Assembly: GCF_017809215.1 (NCBI RefSeq)
Contig: NZ_CP065424.1
Coordinates: 4,435,509-4,499,508, forward strand
Length of the DNA stretch: 64,000 bases
DNA from: Heyndrickxia oleronia
Lineage (GTDB): Bacteria > Bacillota > Bacilli > Bacillales > Bacillaceae_C
Direction of reading: 5' to 3'
The notes beneath the pieces are model-generated. The model was not told where the DNA came from. It worked only from the letters and a program-made list of their open reading frames with translations, and searched no databases. A program made the position numbers and the translations under genes. How positions within the stretch are numbered: position 1 is the first letter of the stretch; every line of letters starts with the position of its first letter. Below are positions 27,382 through 35,759 of the stretch, piece after piece.

Positions 27382-28995
27382 ATGTCATTTCTTAAGAAAA
27401 TACTTAAAAAGAAGAAAAGTGTCAAAACCGGTGGAGACCGTTCAGGGCAGGCAGCATTCATACCCGAAGAATACTTTGGGAATAATCTTGATGAAAATGT
27501 AAAGAAAATAATAGAAACGCTAGGAAATAGTTCAGATATTATCATCCGTAAGATGGAAATTGGTCTAACTAGCAGGATTGCAATTATCTATACTGATGGA
27601 TTGGCAGATGACAAATTAATTGATAATAACATCATAGGAGAGCTTCTAACTAAGGAAGGCATGGATGAAACGATTTCTGAACAGCACTCATTGCACATAA
27701 TAAAAGAAAAATTGATATCTATAAGTGGAGTTAAATCGATTTATGATTGGGATCAACTTTTTCACTCCCTTTTATCAGGGGAAACAATCATTCTTATGGA
27801 TAATGCCAATGAGGCTCTTTCAATTAGTACAGTAGGTGGAGAAAAAAGAGCATTAACAGAACCTAGTACAGAATTAACCATTCGTGGTTCTAGAATTGGT
27901 TTCATTGAAAGGATACGGACCAATACATCCCTAATTCGGAGCAGAATAAAAAACCCCAACTTATGGCTGGAAACGATGCAAATTGGGAAAGTAACTCAAA
28001 CAGATGTTGCAATCATGTATATCAACGGAATTGCTAATGATAAGGTTATCAAGGAAGTGAGAAAACGGTTAAAGCGTATAGATATTGATAGCATATTAGA
28101 CACTGGATATATTGAACAATTAATTGAAGATGAGACCTTCACAACATTTCCAACACTCTATATTACAGAAAGGCCTGATGTAGTTACTGCTAATCTTTTA
28201 GAAGGAAAGGTTGCAATTTTCGTGGATGGAACTCCATTTGTTCTAACTGCACCTGCATTATTTGTGGAATTTTTCCAAGCTGCAGATGATTATTATTTTC
28301 GCTTCGATATTGCAACAGGGATTCGGTTATTAAGAGTGTTAGCTTTTATCATTTCAATTATTGCTCCATCTATCTATATCGCAGCTACTACCTTTCACCA
28401 AGAAATGATACCTACCTTGCTCCTAATAACGATTGCAGCACAAAGAGAGGCTGTACCGTTTCCATCATTTGTTGAGGCTGTCATCATGGAAGTAATTTTT
28501 GAAATTTTACGTGAAGCAGGAATTAGACTTCCTAAAGCCATTGGTCAAACGGTTTCCATAGTTGGGGCACTTGTCATTGGTCAAGCGGCTGTTCAAGCAG
28601 GGATTGTCTCACCTGCAATGGTAATTATCGTTTCAATAACAGCCATTGCAAATTTTTCAACCCCATCCTTTTCAATGGCTATATCCGCTCGTCTAATTCG
28701 CTTTTTGTTCATGATCATTGCTGCTACTTTTGGATTTTATGGATTAATTATGGCCATATTAGTGATGTTCATTCACCTATGTGATTTACGATCTTTCGGT
28801 GTTCCATATATGTTCCCATTGGCGCCATTCACCCCATCTAATGCAGGTGATACAGTGATCCGACTGCCAATCTGGACATTAAAACAAAGACCAAGATTAA
28901 TTAGCCAAAAAAATATAATACGTTCAGGTAAAAATCAGGAACCACATCCTCCAAAACAGACAGCAAGTCAGCCTAAAAAGGAGAATCAAGAATGA
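27382..28995 (+). CDS. gerXA: Spore germinant receptor subunit A (GerA family)
   Basis: A 537-residue GerA/GerKA-type subunit. A hydrophilic N-terminal half (about 1-290) with the family segment DVAIMYINGIAND near residue 210 is followed by about five membrane helices (about 300-480) and a hydrophilic, proline-rich tail (PPKQTASQPKK). In the spore inner membrane, A, B and C subunits form the receptor that responds to amino acids or nucleosides. The ATG follows GAGGAATTAAT. The stop overlaps the start of the C-subunit gene by four bases (ATGA). The order A-C-B is one of the usual arrangements. A forespore (sigma-G) promoter is expected upstream, but I could not identify one with confidence. 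Confidence 0.95.
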   Translation: MSFLKKILKKKKSVKTGGDRSGQAAFIPEEYFGNNLDENVKKIIETLGNSSDIIIRKMEIGLTSRIAIIYTDGLADDKLIDNNIIGELLTKEGMDETISEQHSLHIIKEKLISISGVKSIYDWDQLFHSLLSGETIILMDNANEALSISTVGGEKRALTEPSTELTIRGSRIGFIERIRTNTSLIRSRIKNPNLWLETMQIGKVTQTDVAIMYINGIANDKVIKEVRKRLKRIDIDSILDTGYIEQLIEDETFTTFPTLYITERPDVVTANLLEGKVAIFVDGTPFVLTAPALFVEFFQAADDYYFRFDIATGIRLLRVLAFIISIIAPSIYIAATTFHQEMIPTLLLITIAAQREAVPFPSFVEAVIMEVIFEILREAGIRLPKAIGQTVSIVGALVIGQAAVQAGIVSPAMVIIVSITAIANFSTPSFSMAISARLIRFLFMIIAATFGFYGLIMAILVMFIHLCDLRSFGVPYMFPLAPFTPSNAGDTVIRLPIWTLKQRPRLISQKNIIRSGKNQEPHPPKQTASQPKKENQE

Positions 28996-30206
28996 AGAAG
29001 AAATGGTGGCACTTATTATTAATATTAGGATGTCTCACTTTTCTTGCAGGATGCTGGGATAAACGTGAATTAACTGATCTAGCCATTGTTAATGCAGTTG
29101 GAGTAGATAAATTAGAAAATGGAAAGTTTCGTAACACCTTTCAAATTATTAATCCCGGAAATGTTGCTGGAAATCAGCAAGGCGGTGCACAAACAAGTGG
29201 GATACCAATCACGGTTTATACTGTTTCAGGAAGAAATATGCTAGATGCAGCAAGATTGGGCTCAAAAAATGTCTCTCGCCAAATATATTATGCCCATGCA
29301 AACCTCGTTGTCATTGGTGAAGATCTAGCTAGAGAAGGATTAATGCAACTATTTGATGTGATGGAAAGAGACCCTCAATTTCGTACAACCTCCTCCATCG
29401 TCATTGCTGAAAATTCAACAGCAGAAGATCTGCTAAAAATGCTTACACCAATTGATAAGCTTCCTGCCAATAAAATAACTAAAACACTCAAATTCACTGA
29501 AAAAGCTCTCGGGGAAAATATGGATGTTAGTGTAGATGATGTAATAAGAGATATGGTCAGTCCCGGAAAGGAACCGATAATTAGCGGATTTAAAATTGTT
29601 GGAAATTCAGAAGAAGGAAAAGGACAAGCTAATCTCCAAACAACTGAGGCAGCAGCACGTTTACAAGCAGGAGGAATGGCAATTTTTAAAGAAGGCAAAC
29701 TAACAAGATGGTTGCATGGAAAAAATGCACGTGGTGTACTTTGGGTACAAAACAAAGTTCAACAAACTCCAGTAAATATTTATTGGAAAAATAACAAAAA
29801 ACCTCTTGCCTTTTTTGTGATTCGCGGCAAATCAATAATTAAGGCAAAACTAGAAAAAAATAAGCCGGTAATAAAGGTTCATATTGAAGCTGAAGGCGAT
29901 ATAAGAGAAGCAGATATACAAATTGATCTCACTAATCCTAATATAATATTTCAGCTGGAAAAATTAGCAGAAAAGGAAATAAAAAAGGAAATTATGGCTA
30001 CCATAAAAATGATTCAGAAGGAAAAGACTGATGTTTTTGGTTTTGGAGATGTTATCCACCGTACTTCTCCTAAAGTTTGGAAACAGCTAAAAAATGATTG
30101 GAATGACGTAGGTTTTCCTGAACTAAAAGTAGACGTAGACGTTGATGCATTTATCCGTCGTACAGGGTTAAGAAATAATCCTTATATTACTGAAGTAAAT
30201 AACTAG
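28992..30206 (+). CDS. gerXC: Spore germinant receptor lipoprotein subunit C (Ger(x)C family)
   Basis: A 404-residue lipoprotein. The signal peptide ends in a lipobox LAGC, with the cysteine at residue 21, followed by the family start WDKRELTDLAIVNAVGVDK. The C-terminal domain contains the conserved IRRTG near residue 390. The protein is expected to be lipidated by Lgt and anchored on the outer face of the spore inner membrane as the C subunit of the germinant receptor. It overlaps gerXA by four bases, and the permease subunit gene follows after 19 bases. Confidence 0.94.
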   Translation: MKKKWWHLLLILGCLTFLAGCWDKRELTDLAIVNAVGVDKLENGKFRNTFQIINPGNVAGNQQGGAQTSGIPITVYTVSGRNMLDAARLGSKNVSRQIYYAHANLVVIGEDLAREGLMQLFDVMERDPQFRTTSSIVIAENSTAEDLLKMLTPIDKLPANKITKTLKFTEKALGENMDVSVDDVIRDMVSPGKEPIISGFKIVGNSEEGKGQANLQTTEAAARLQAGGMAIFKEGKLTRWLHGKNARGVLWVQNKVQQTPVNIYWKNNKKPLAFFVIRGKSIIKAKLEKNKPVIKVHIEAEGDIREADIQIDLTNPNIIFQLEKLAEKEIKKEIMATIKMIQKEKTDVFGFGDVIHRTSPKVWKQLKNDWNDVGFPELKVDVDVDAFIRRTGLRNNPYITEVNN

Positions 30207-30225
30207 AATTACAGAGGGTGGTTCG

Positions 30226-31344
30226 GTGGAAAATGTAAAAATCAATGCTTACCAATTATTTGTTATTATGGTCCTATTTGAACATGGTAGTGCCCTAGTT
30301 ATCTCTTTAGGATCAGGAGCAAAACAGGATGCCTGGATCACCATTCTTACTGGAATGATCTTAGGAATATTTTTATTTTTATTATATAACCGCCTTTACC
30401 TTTATTATCCAAATATTCCCTTTACCTCTTATGTTCAAAAAATAGTTGGATCTTTTTTAGGTAAGATTCTTGCATTTGTCTATATCCTTTATTTTTTTTA
30501 TCTGTCTGCGAGGGTTTTAAGAGATTTCGGGGAACTGTTAATTACATTTGCCTACCCTAATACACCAGAATTTATTATAAACGCAATCATGATTTTAACT
30601 GTCATTTATGCCATTCATAAAGGAATTGAGGTCTTAACGAGAACAGGTGAAATATTCTTCTTTTTTCTATATCTATTAGCTATTTCCGGATTTGTTCTTG
30701 TCGTTGCCTCTGGATTAATCGATTTAAATAGACTGAAACCTATATTAGATGAAGGAGCTATGAAAATATTCCAGGTTACATTTACACAAACATTGTATGT
30801 ACCTTATGGAGAGATGATTGCCTTTACAATGATTCTTAACTATCTTAATAATCCCGTAAAAGCAAAGTGGATTGGCATATCTGCTATGGCATTAAGTGGT
30901 GTTAATTTAGCAATTTCAATGGGAGTAAACATATCCGTCCTTGGGGTGGATCTTGTTTCACGTGCTCCCTTCCCTTTACTCACAACCATCCAACGTATTC
31001 AAGTAGCCGATTTTTTAGAACGACTGGATGTTTTCTTTTTACTCGCTGTCATTATTGGGGGGTTTTTCAAAATAAGTATTTTTTTCTATGCAGGTGTAAT
31101 TGGAACAGCTGATCTATTCAAAATTAGCAAGCATAAAAAACTAGTTTACCCACTTGGATTAGTGATTCTTTTTTTATCTATGACCATTGCCAGTAATTTT
31201 TCTGAACATATAAAGGAAGGCTTAGTTATCGTACCTCTCTATTTACATCTACCAATGCAAGTAATCATTCCTAGCCTGCTATTGGTCATCGCAATCTTTA
31301 AAAATCGAAAAAGTAAAAAGAAAAAAACAGAGGCTGCGATTTAA
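30226..31344 (+). CDS. gerXB: Spore germinant receptor permease subunit B (GerB family)
   Basis: A 372-residue integral membrane protein with ten predicted helices, of the GerAB/amino-acid-permease (APC) superfamily. It is the subunit believed to bind the germinant. The start is GTG 30226 after AGAGGGTGG. It is the last gene of the gerX operon, and a short hairpin terminator follows. The basic tail (KNRKSKKKKTEA) is typical of the cytoplasmic end. Which germinant it recognises cannot be read from sequence. Confidence 0.93.
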   Translation: MENVKINAYQLFVIMVLFEHGSALVISLGSGAKQDAWITILTGMILGIFLFLLYNRLYLYYPNIPFTSYVQKIVGSFLGKILAFVYILYFFYLSARVLRDFGELLITFAYPNTPEFIINAIMILTVIYAIHKGIEVLTRTGEIFFFFLYLLAISGFVLVVASGLIDLNRLKPILDEGAMKIFQVTFTQTLYVPYGEMIAFTMILNYLNNPVKAKWIGISAMALSGVNLAISMGVNISVLGVDLVSRAPFPLLTTIQRIQVADFLERLDVFFLLAVIIGGFFKISIFFYAGVIGTADLFKISKHKKLVYPLGLVILFLSMTIASNFSEHIKEGLVIVPLYLHLPMQVIIPSLLLVIAIFKNRKSKKKKTEAAI

Positions 31345-31426
31345 AATTACAAAACATATTATTTCTCTATATTAATCTTTGTAATCCCCATATCATACGG
31401 ACCTGTAAGATTTAAGCGCACGTATG

Positions 31427-31448
31427 AGAGGGGACTGAACCCTCTTTT
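31427..31448 (+). terminator. Rho-independent terminator of the gerX operon
   Basis: AGAGGG pairs with CCCTCT around GACTGAA, followed by TTTT. It slightly overlaps the stop of the opposite-strand small gene. Confidence 0.65.
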
Positions 31449-31689
31449 AAGGGATGTTCGGCGTATCTTTTGTATCTATCCGGTTCATTTTTTCCAATTC
31501 CAGTCGCATTTTCTCTGTTTCAAGTAAGAAATTTTGATGCTTCAATTTCTCCAATTCCAATTGATCTTGAATCAGCTTGCCCTTAATTTTCGTATTACTA
31601 CGAATATGGCTTGTTATAATAGCAATGATTGGAATAGAAAACACCATAATGACTCCAATTACATCCGTCAAAACCATCGCCCCATTCAA
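31447..31689 (-). CDS. Small membrane protein with C-terminal coiled coil
   Basis: An 80-residue protein with one membrane helix (about residues 8-27, VIGVIMVFSIPIIAIITSHI) followed by a charged heptad-like helix (LIQDQLELEKLKHQNFLLETEKMRLELEKM). This layout is common in small Bacillus proteins of unknown function, sometimes next to phage-shock or Lia proteins, but no such neighbours are here. The start codon is uncertain: TTG 31689 has only AATAAG upstream, and ATG 31677 has GGGG two bases upstream. It is convergent with the gerX operon and downstream of dsdA on the same strand. Confidence 0.55.
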   Translation of the reverse strand: MNGAMVLTDVIGVIMVFSIPIIAIITSHIRSNTKIKGKLIQDQLELEKLKHQNFLLETEKMRLELEKMNRIDTKDTPNIP

Positions 31690-31746
31690 ACTTATTTTTA
31701 TAATAATATACTACAAAAATGGAAAATATTGAAGATTCGTAGGATC

Positions 31747-33093
31747 TTACTCCTCTATTTTCTCTTCATAATATTCAGAAACCATCTCTTTAGGCACCAT
31801 ACTGCCACCTGTTGCCCATACAAGATGAAGTGCATTTGATACTTTATCATTTAATTGATGGCAGTCTAAATATTTCTTTCCTTCTATCGTTCTAAATAAT
31901 TGAATTGGCCCATAAAATCCTGCTAGGGCAGAAGGCTCAAGAAAAAGATTTTCAGTATCAACTAACTTCCTTAAAAAGGAGAAAAGTCTTTGATCATCGA
32001 TGGTATAGCAACCACTAAGAAGGTGACCAATTGCCTGCCCAACAAAACTTGATGGTCTACCGACTGCTAGTCCGTCAGCTGCTGTTCGATTATCTAGACC
32101 AAAGTCAAACACAGAGACCCTATCATGAAGACCTGTCATTTGACCAATGAGAAAACATGGTGAATGAGTCGGTTCCGCAAAAAAACAATGAACATTTTCT
32201 CCAAACTCGGTTTTTAAACCATATGTAATTCCTCCAGGGCCCCCCCCCACACCACATGGTAAATAAACAAATAATGGGTGATCTTCATCTACAATAATAT
32301 TTCTTTTTTTGAATTGTTCCTTTAAACGGGATGCTGCTGTTGCATAGCCTAAAAAAAGATCTTTCGAGTTTTCATCATCAATAAAATAACATGTCGGATC
32401 GGTTTCAGCTTGCCTTCTTCCCGCTTCAACTGCATGACTATAATCAGTTTGATATTCAATTACGGTCACACCTTTACGACGTAACAGATTCTTTTTCCAT
32501 GTCATTGCATCTGAAGACATATGAACAGTCACTTGAAAGCCCAATGATGCACCCATAATCCCAATACTTAAACCAAGATTCCCAGTGGAGCCCACAGCAA
32601 TCTTGTATTTTGAAAAAAGCTCCTTGAACCTAGCCGATGAAAAAATGGTATATGATTCCGTATTGGTAAGTAATCCATTCTCAAGAGCAAGATCCTCAGC
32701 ATGTTTTAATACCTCATAAATACCCCCTCTTGCTTTAATTGATCCAGAAATAGGTAGATGGCTATCACATTTTAAAAGTAACTCACCACTAATATCGATT
32801 TTATAGACATGTTTTAGCTGATTCTTCATTTTATTAATTTTTTTTAATGGAGACTCAATAATTCCCTTTGTATGTAAAGTTTCAGGAAACATCGTTTCAA
32901 TAAAAGGAGCAAACCTCTCCAATCGTTCTAAAGCATCAGTAATATCTTTGCTTGATAAATATTCCATTTCTTTCTTTGTACCATAATCAATATTTCTCCA
33001 AAATACCTCTTCCAGACGAGAAATTTTCTCGAGTAAGGGATAATCATCCTTCCATTGCTGAACATCTTTCCCTGCTATTAAATTACTAGACAC
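31747..33093 (-). CDS. dsdA: D-serine ammonia-lyase
   Basis: A 448-residue fold-type II PLP enzyme that converts D-serine to pyruvate and ammonia. It contains the PLP-binding segment SGSIKARGGIYEVL, in which the lysine forms the Schiff base, the SSARFKELF-SKYKIAVGSTGNLGLSIG segment, and the glycine-rich phosphate loop PCGVGGGPGG near residue 285. Full-length match to DsdA includes the N-terminal 70 residues typical of the family. It starts at GTG 33093 with GGAGGG seven bases upstream. No dsdX or dsdC neighbours are present. The coding strand has nine consecutive G residues in the phosphate loop (32240-32248). Confidence 0.93.
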   Translation of the reverse strand: MSSNLIAGKDVQQWKDDYPLLEKISRLEEVFWRNIDYGTKKEMEYLSSKDITDALERLERFAPFIETMFPETLHTKGIIESPLKKINKMKNQLKHVYKIDISGELLLKCDSHLPISGSIKARGGIYEVLKHAEDLALENGLLTNTESYTIFSSARFKELFSKYKIAVGSTGNLGLSIGIMGASLGFQVTVHMSSDAMTWKKNLLRRKGVTVIEYQTDYSHAVEAGRRQAETDPTCYFIDDENSKDLFLGYATAASRLKEQFKKRNIIVDEDHPLFVYLPCGVGGGPGGITYGLKTEFGENVHCFFAEPTHSPCFLIGQMTGLHDRVSVFDFGLDNRTAADGLAVGRPSSFVGQAIGHLLSGCYTIDDQRLFSFLRKLVDTENLFLEPSALAGFYGPIQLFRTIEGKKYLDCHQLNDKVSNALHLVWATGGSMVPKEMVSEYYEEKIEE

Positions 33094-33173
33094 AGTTAGC
33101 CCTCCTTCTTTATCAAATTTCCTATTTATATTTCAAACATTCGTTTTATTGTTTAGTTATTCCTTTATTTTTT

Positions 33174-33327
33174 AAGGCTCTTTTCTCAATCATTGTTGGC
33201 ATTTCGCTAAAGAGTTTAACTGAAATTAATTGGTTGAATTCCGTTAAATTTCTTTTTCCACTAAAAAAAGAGCCGCTTCCTTTAGAACTTGCGGGACCCA
33301 TTATTAGATGTAAAAGCCTGCAGTAGC
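33174..33327 (-). repeat. Dispersed intergenic repeat, copy C
   Basis: About 154 bases. Read on the minus strand it runs CTACTGCAGGCTTTTAC, then GGGTCCCGCAAGTTCT, a variable middle, then GCCAACAATGATTGAGAAAAGAGCC. These blocks match copies D, E and F in the same order. It sits between dsdA and the intracellular protease gene. Confidence 0.7.
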
Positions 33328-33404
33328 GCATATATAACAGCCACAAACTAAATAAAAATAGCCTTTTAAAAGTCCGATTTGTTTTTTAGTGCTGGATAAA
33401 AGTA

Positions 33405-33435
33405 AAAATGGGAAACTATTATAGTTTCCCATTTT
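33405..33435 (-). terminator. Rho-independent terminator of the protease gene
   Basis: Perfect 14-bp stem AAAATGGGAAACTA (33405-33418) with TAGTTTCCCATTTT (33422-33435), with built-in A and T runs, just after the ispA-like stop. Confidence 0.85.
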
Positions 33436-33441
33436 CCTTTT

Positions 33442-34437
33442 CTACTTATAAGAAATAGAGACCGTTTGAGCAGAAAGCCCGAGGCTCTTTGATTCTATCG
33501 TTATCATTATTTCCTTTTCTGCTGTTTTATGAAGGCTTGTTAGATTAAGAACTCCGTTTCCCTGTGCCTTTTTACTAATTCCTAGATCCTCCGTGCTTTT
33601 ACATAGCTGTGCATAAAGCTCCGCTTCTGTAAGCTTTCGTTCAAACTCTTTTTCTGCAATGTTTTTAATCAATGCCGCTGCTCCACTGACATGTGGCGTT
33701 GCCATTGAGGTACCACTTAGCTTCGCAAATTTTCCACCTGGATAAGTCGAGAAAATCTCAACTCCTGGTGCAACTAAATCTATTTCATCATTCGTATTTG
33801 AAAAATCAGCCAAATTCTTCTCTAAATCAACTGCACCAACTTGTACAACCTCAGGATAGGCACCTGGATAATCTAATTCATCTGTATTATCACGATCGTC
33901 ACCACTATTTCCGGCAGCACATACCACTAAAATATTTTGTTGAACAGCTTTTTTAATTAACTGGTGTTCTTCTTCTTCTTCAGGTCCACCGAGTGACATT
34001 GAAATGACAGAGACCTTTTCACCATCTGGTCCTTTCCAATTGATTGCATAATCAATCGCCTGATTAATCCACTGAACGTCTCCTGTACCGTCACCCTTTA
34101 ATGCTTTTAGTGCTAATACACTTGCACGTGGCGCAACTCCTACAACACCAAACTGATTCATAGTAGCTAATATGGTTCCACTAACATGTGTCCCATGACC
34201 ATTATCATCTTGATAATCACCGGAACCAGTAAAATCCTTCCCATCAATAATTCGATCCTTTAAATCTGGGTGATTGCGGTCGATACCTGTATCTATGACT
34301 GCGATAACTACGCCTTCACCATAGTCCGCATCTTCCCACAATTCTTCTGCATGAATTAATTTAATGCCCTCTGGAATGTTCTCCTCAACTGAATCTACAA
34401 CTTCTATCACCTTATAAGGAATTAACTTTCTTTCCAT
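33442..34437 (-). CDS. ispA: Intracellular subtilisin-like serine protease
   Basis: A 331-residue S8 protease without a signal peptide. The N-terminal extension starts MERKLIPYKVIEV. The LIPY motif is the short propeptide that blocks the active site of intracellular subtilisins until it is cut off. The catalytic triad is Asp49 (AVIDTG), His81 (NGHGTHVSG) and Ser244 (SGTSMATPH), with oxyanion-hole Asn177 in AAGNSG. Length and motifs match IspA of Bacillus, which degrades cytoplasmic protein in stationary phase and sporulation. GGGGAAGTATC precedes the ATG. It is monocistronic with its own terminator. Confidence 0.94.
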   Translation of the reverse strand: MERKLIPYKVIEVVDSVEENIPEGIKLIHAEELWEDADYGEGVVIAVIDTGIDRNHPDLKDRIIDGKDFTGSGDYQDDNGHGTHVSGTILATMNQFGVVGVAPRASVLALKALKGDGTGDVQWINQAIDYAINWKGPDGEKVSVISMSLGGPEEEEEHQLIKKAVQQNILVVCAAGNSGDDRDNTDELDYPGAYPEVVQVGAVDLEKNLADFSNTNDEIDLVAPGVEIFSTYPGGKFAKLSGTSMATPHVSGAAALIKNIAEKEFERKLTEAELYAQLCKSTEDLGISKKAQGNGVLNLTSLHKTAEKEIMITIESKSLGLSAQTVSISYK

Positions 34438-34848
34438 GATACTTCCCCTTCCATTGATAGATTTACTAACATTCCTTACCCTTATTATATATGAAAACCA
34501 TCTAAAATAACAGAATTTTCTAAAAGTAAGAAAATTGTACGAGATATTCTTTTAATAGGTAAACTTTTATCCTACTAGTTTCTATATTAGTCCCAAGTTA
34601 GAAATCTATTAATTCAGTATATAGGTTCCGAATGATTCATTTTATAAACTAACCCCTCTATTCATACGTGATGCGAAAAGGGGTGTTTTCAACATCTTTT
34701 CAAGAATGGCTATCTACACGTTCTACCTTCTATATACGTAAATCTATATTCTGTAGTGTTATCTCTCAAAGAATATGTGTTTAAGATTAAAATGAAACAA
34801 AAATAAGAACATCCTAATTGAATGTTCCACTGAAAAACTTCTAGCAAT
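34438..34848. other. Intergenic region upstream of the intracellular protease
   Basis: About 410 AT-rich bases with no gene seen. It holds the leftward protease promoter and a hairpin ACCCCT...AGGGGT at 34652-34684 followed by GTTTTC, terminator-like on the plus strand. The hairpin arm sequence ACACCCCTTTTCGC also occurs near 20440. Confidence 0.4.
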
Positions 34849-35085
34849 TCATCTTTTGCTTCCAAATCTTCCTCCTTTTTCTATCCAAGTATAATATTGA
34901 TTAAATATATTTATCTTTCGTCTAAAGTAAAAAGGGATAATAATCATTATTGAATATAATACAACCATTATGATTAGGAAAGTTAATAAAGATACAAAGA
35001 TGTTGTCCTTTAAACTACTACTTATAAATAAACTAAAAAACTTTATTAAAAATGAAATTAGAGCAAATCTTTTATAAGCTATCAT
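34849..35085 (-). CDS. Small hydrophobic membrane protein of unknown function
   Basis: A 78-residue protein with two membrane segments (about 8-24 and 30-54) and a basic C-terminal tail (YYTWIEKGGRFGSKR). It is credible as a gene because GGAGGTGAG lies eleven bases before the ATG at 35085. Family not recognised. It is followed by a short stretch without a clear terminator. Confidence 0.55.
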   Translation of the reverse strand: MIAYKRFALISFLIKFFSLFISSSLKDNIFVSLLTFLIIMVVLYSIMIIIPFYFRRKINIFNQYYTWIEKGGRFGSKR

Positions 35086-35159
35086 AATGTTATCTCACCT
35101 CCCTTTCGTTTAATTTTACAATATAAGGAAGGTTGCCTAAACCAACATTTTCACATTCA

Positions 35160-35194
35160 AAAGACTAACTCCCTCTTTTTGAAGTTAGCCTTTT
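35160..35194. terminator. Terminator-like hairpin
   Basis: AAAGACTAACT and AGTTAGCCTTTT pair with one mismatch around CCCTCTTTTTGA. T runs are possible on both strands. It probably ends transcription from the 39-residue gene upstream on the minus strand. Confidence 0.5.
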
Positions 35195-35391
35195 GCTTTA
35201 AATCTTTATAGTTTACATGTTGGTTATCAAAGTTTAAAATTGTCTGCCCTAAACTTAAATCTCCTTCATGCCCCACAGATATACAAACAGTCAACTTTAC
35301 CAGTAGGAGTGCAAGTGACATACAAGCCGGGTCCCATTTAAGCACATCTCATATACTCCAACTTGAATCCTGTATATTTACAGTGCTTCAT

Positions 35392-35511
35392 TTACTTCTG
35401 TTCTTCTTTCAAATTTCTAATTTCCTTCTCTAAATGTTCTATTTTTTCCACTAATGGAGCTAATGCCTCTTGAAGAAGTACGCGTAAACGATCAGTCTTT
35501 TCACTATCCAT
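35392..35511 (-). CDS. 39-residue coiled-coil micropeptide
   Basis: A short frame, ATG 35511 to TAA 35392, with GAGAGG nine bases upstream. An in-frame ATG at 35520 overlaps that site and is less likely. The translation is almost entirely one charged amphipathic helix (ALAPLVEKIEHLEKEIRNLK core, with leucines and isoleucines at heptad spacing), so it should form a coiled coil. Small proteins of this look occur in Bacillus, but I do not recognise a specific family. It is 250 bases upstream of, and divergent from, cotA. Confidence 0.55.
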   Translation of the reverse strand: MDSEKTDRLRVLLQEALAPLVEKIEHLEKEIRNLKEEQK

Positions 35512-35607
35512 ATTATTCATCCTCTCTTTTTAATTGACTTTTTCATTTATAGTATAAGAAATATGATTTAAATTATTGGTGATGAAAATCACAATATCTA
35601 TTAAAAA

Positions 35608-35635
35608 TTGACAAAATCGCAGTTAACTATATAAA
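35608..35635 (+). promoter_or_regulatory. Possible promoter upstream of cotA
   Basis: TTGACA (35608-35613) and TATAAA (35630-35635), 16 bases apart. It looks sigma-A-like, whereas coat genes usually use sigma-K; this may belong to a different transcript or be chance. Confidence 0.35.
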
Positions 35636-35759
35636 TAGATTCTTCGCAAAAAATAAGTTAAAAACCTAATTTCTCCGCTATTGCCCCTTTCATAAACAAA
35701 TTACCTACATAAACTATTTTAAAAATTGCTTAATAAGCAGAGGTAAGGAGGAGTTTTTA

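Noticed and set aside
33146..33346. 66-codon minus-strand frame
   Set aside because: It lies within dispersed repeat copy C and has no ribosome binding site.
35157..35345. 62-codon minus-strand frame
   Set aside because: It overlaps a terminator-like hairpin and has no clear ribosome binding site or family.
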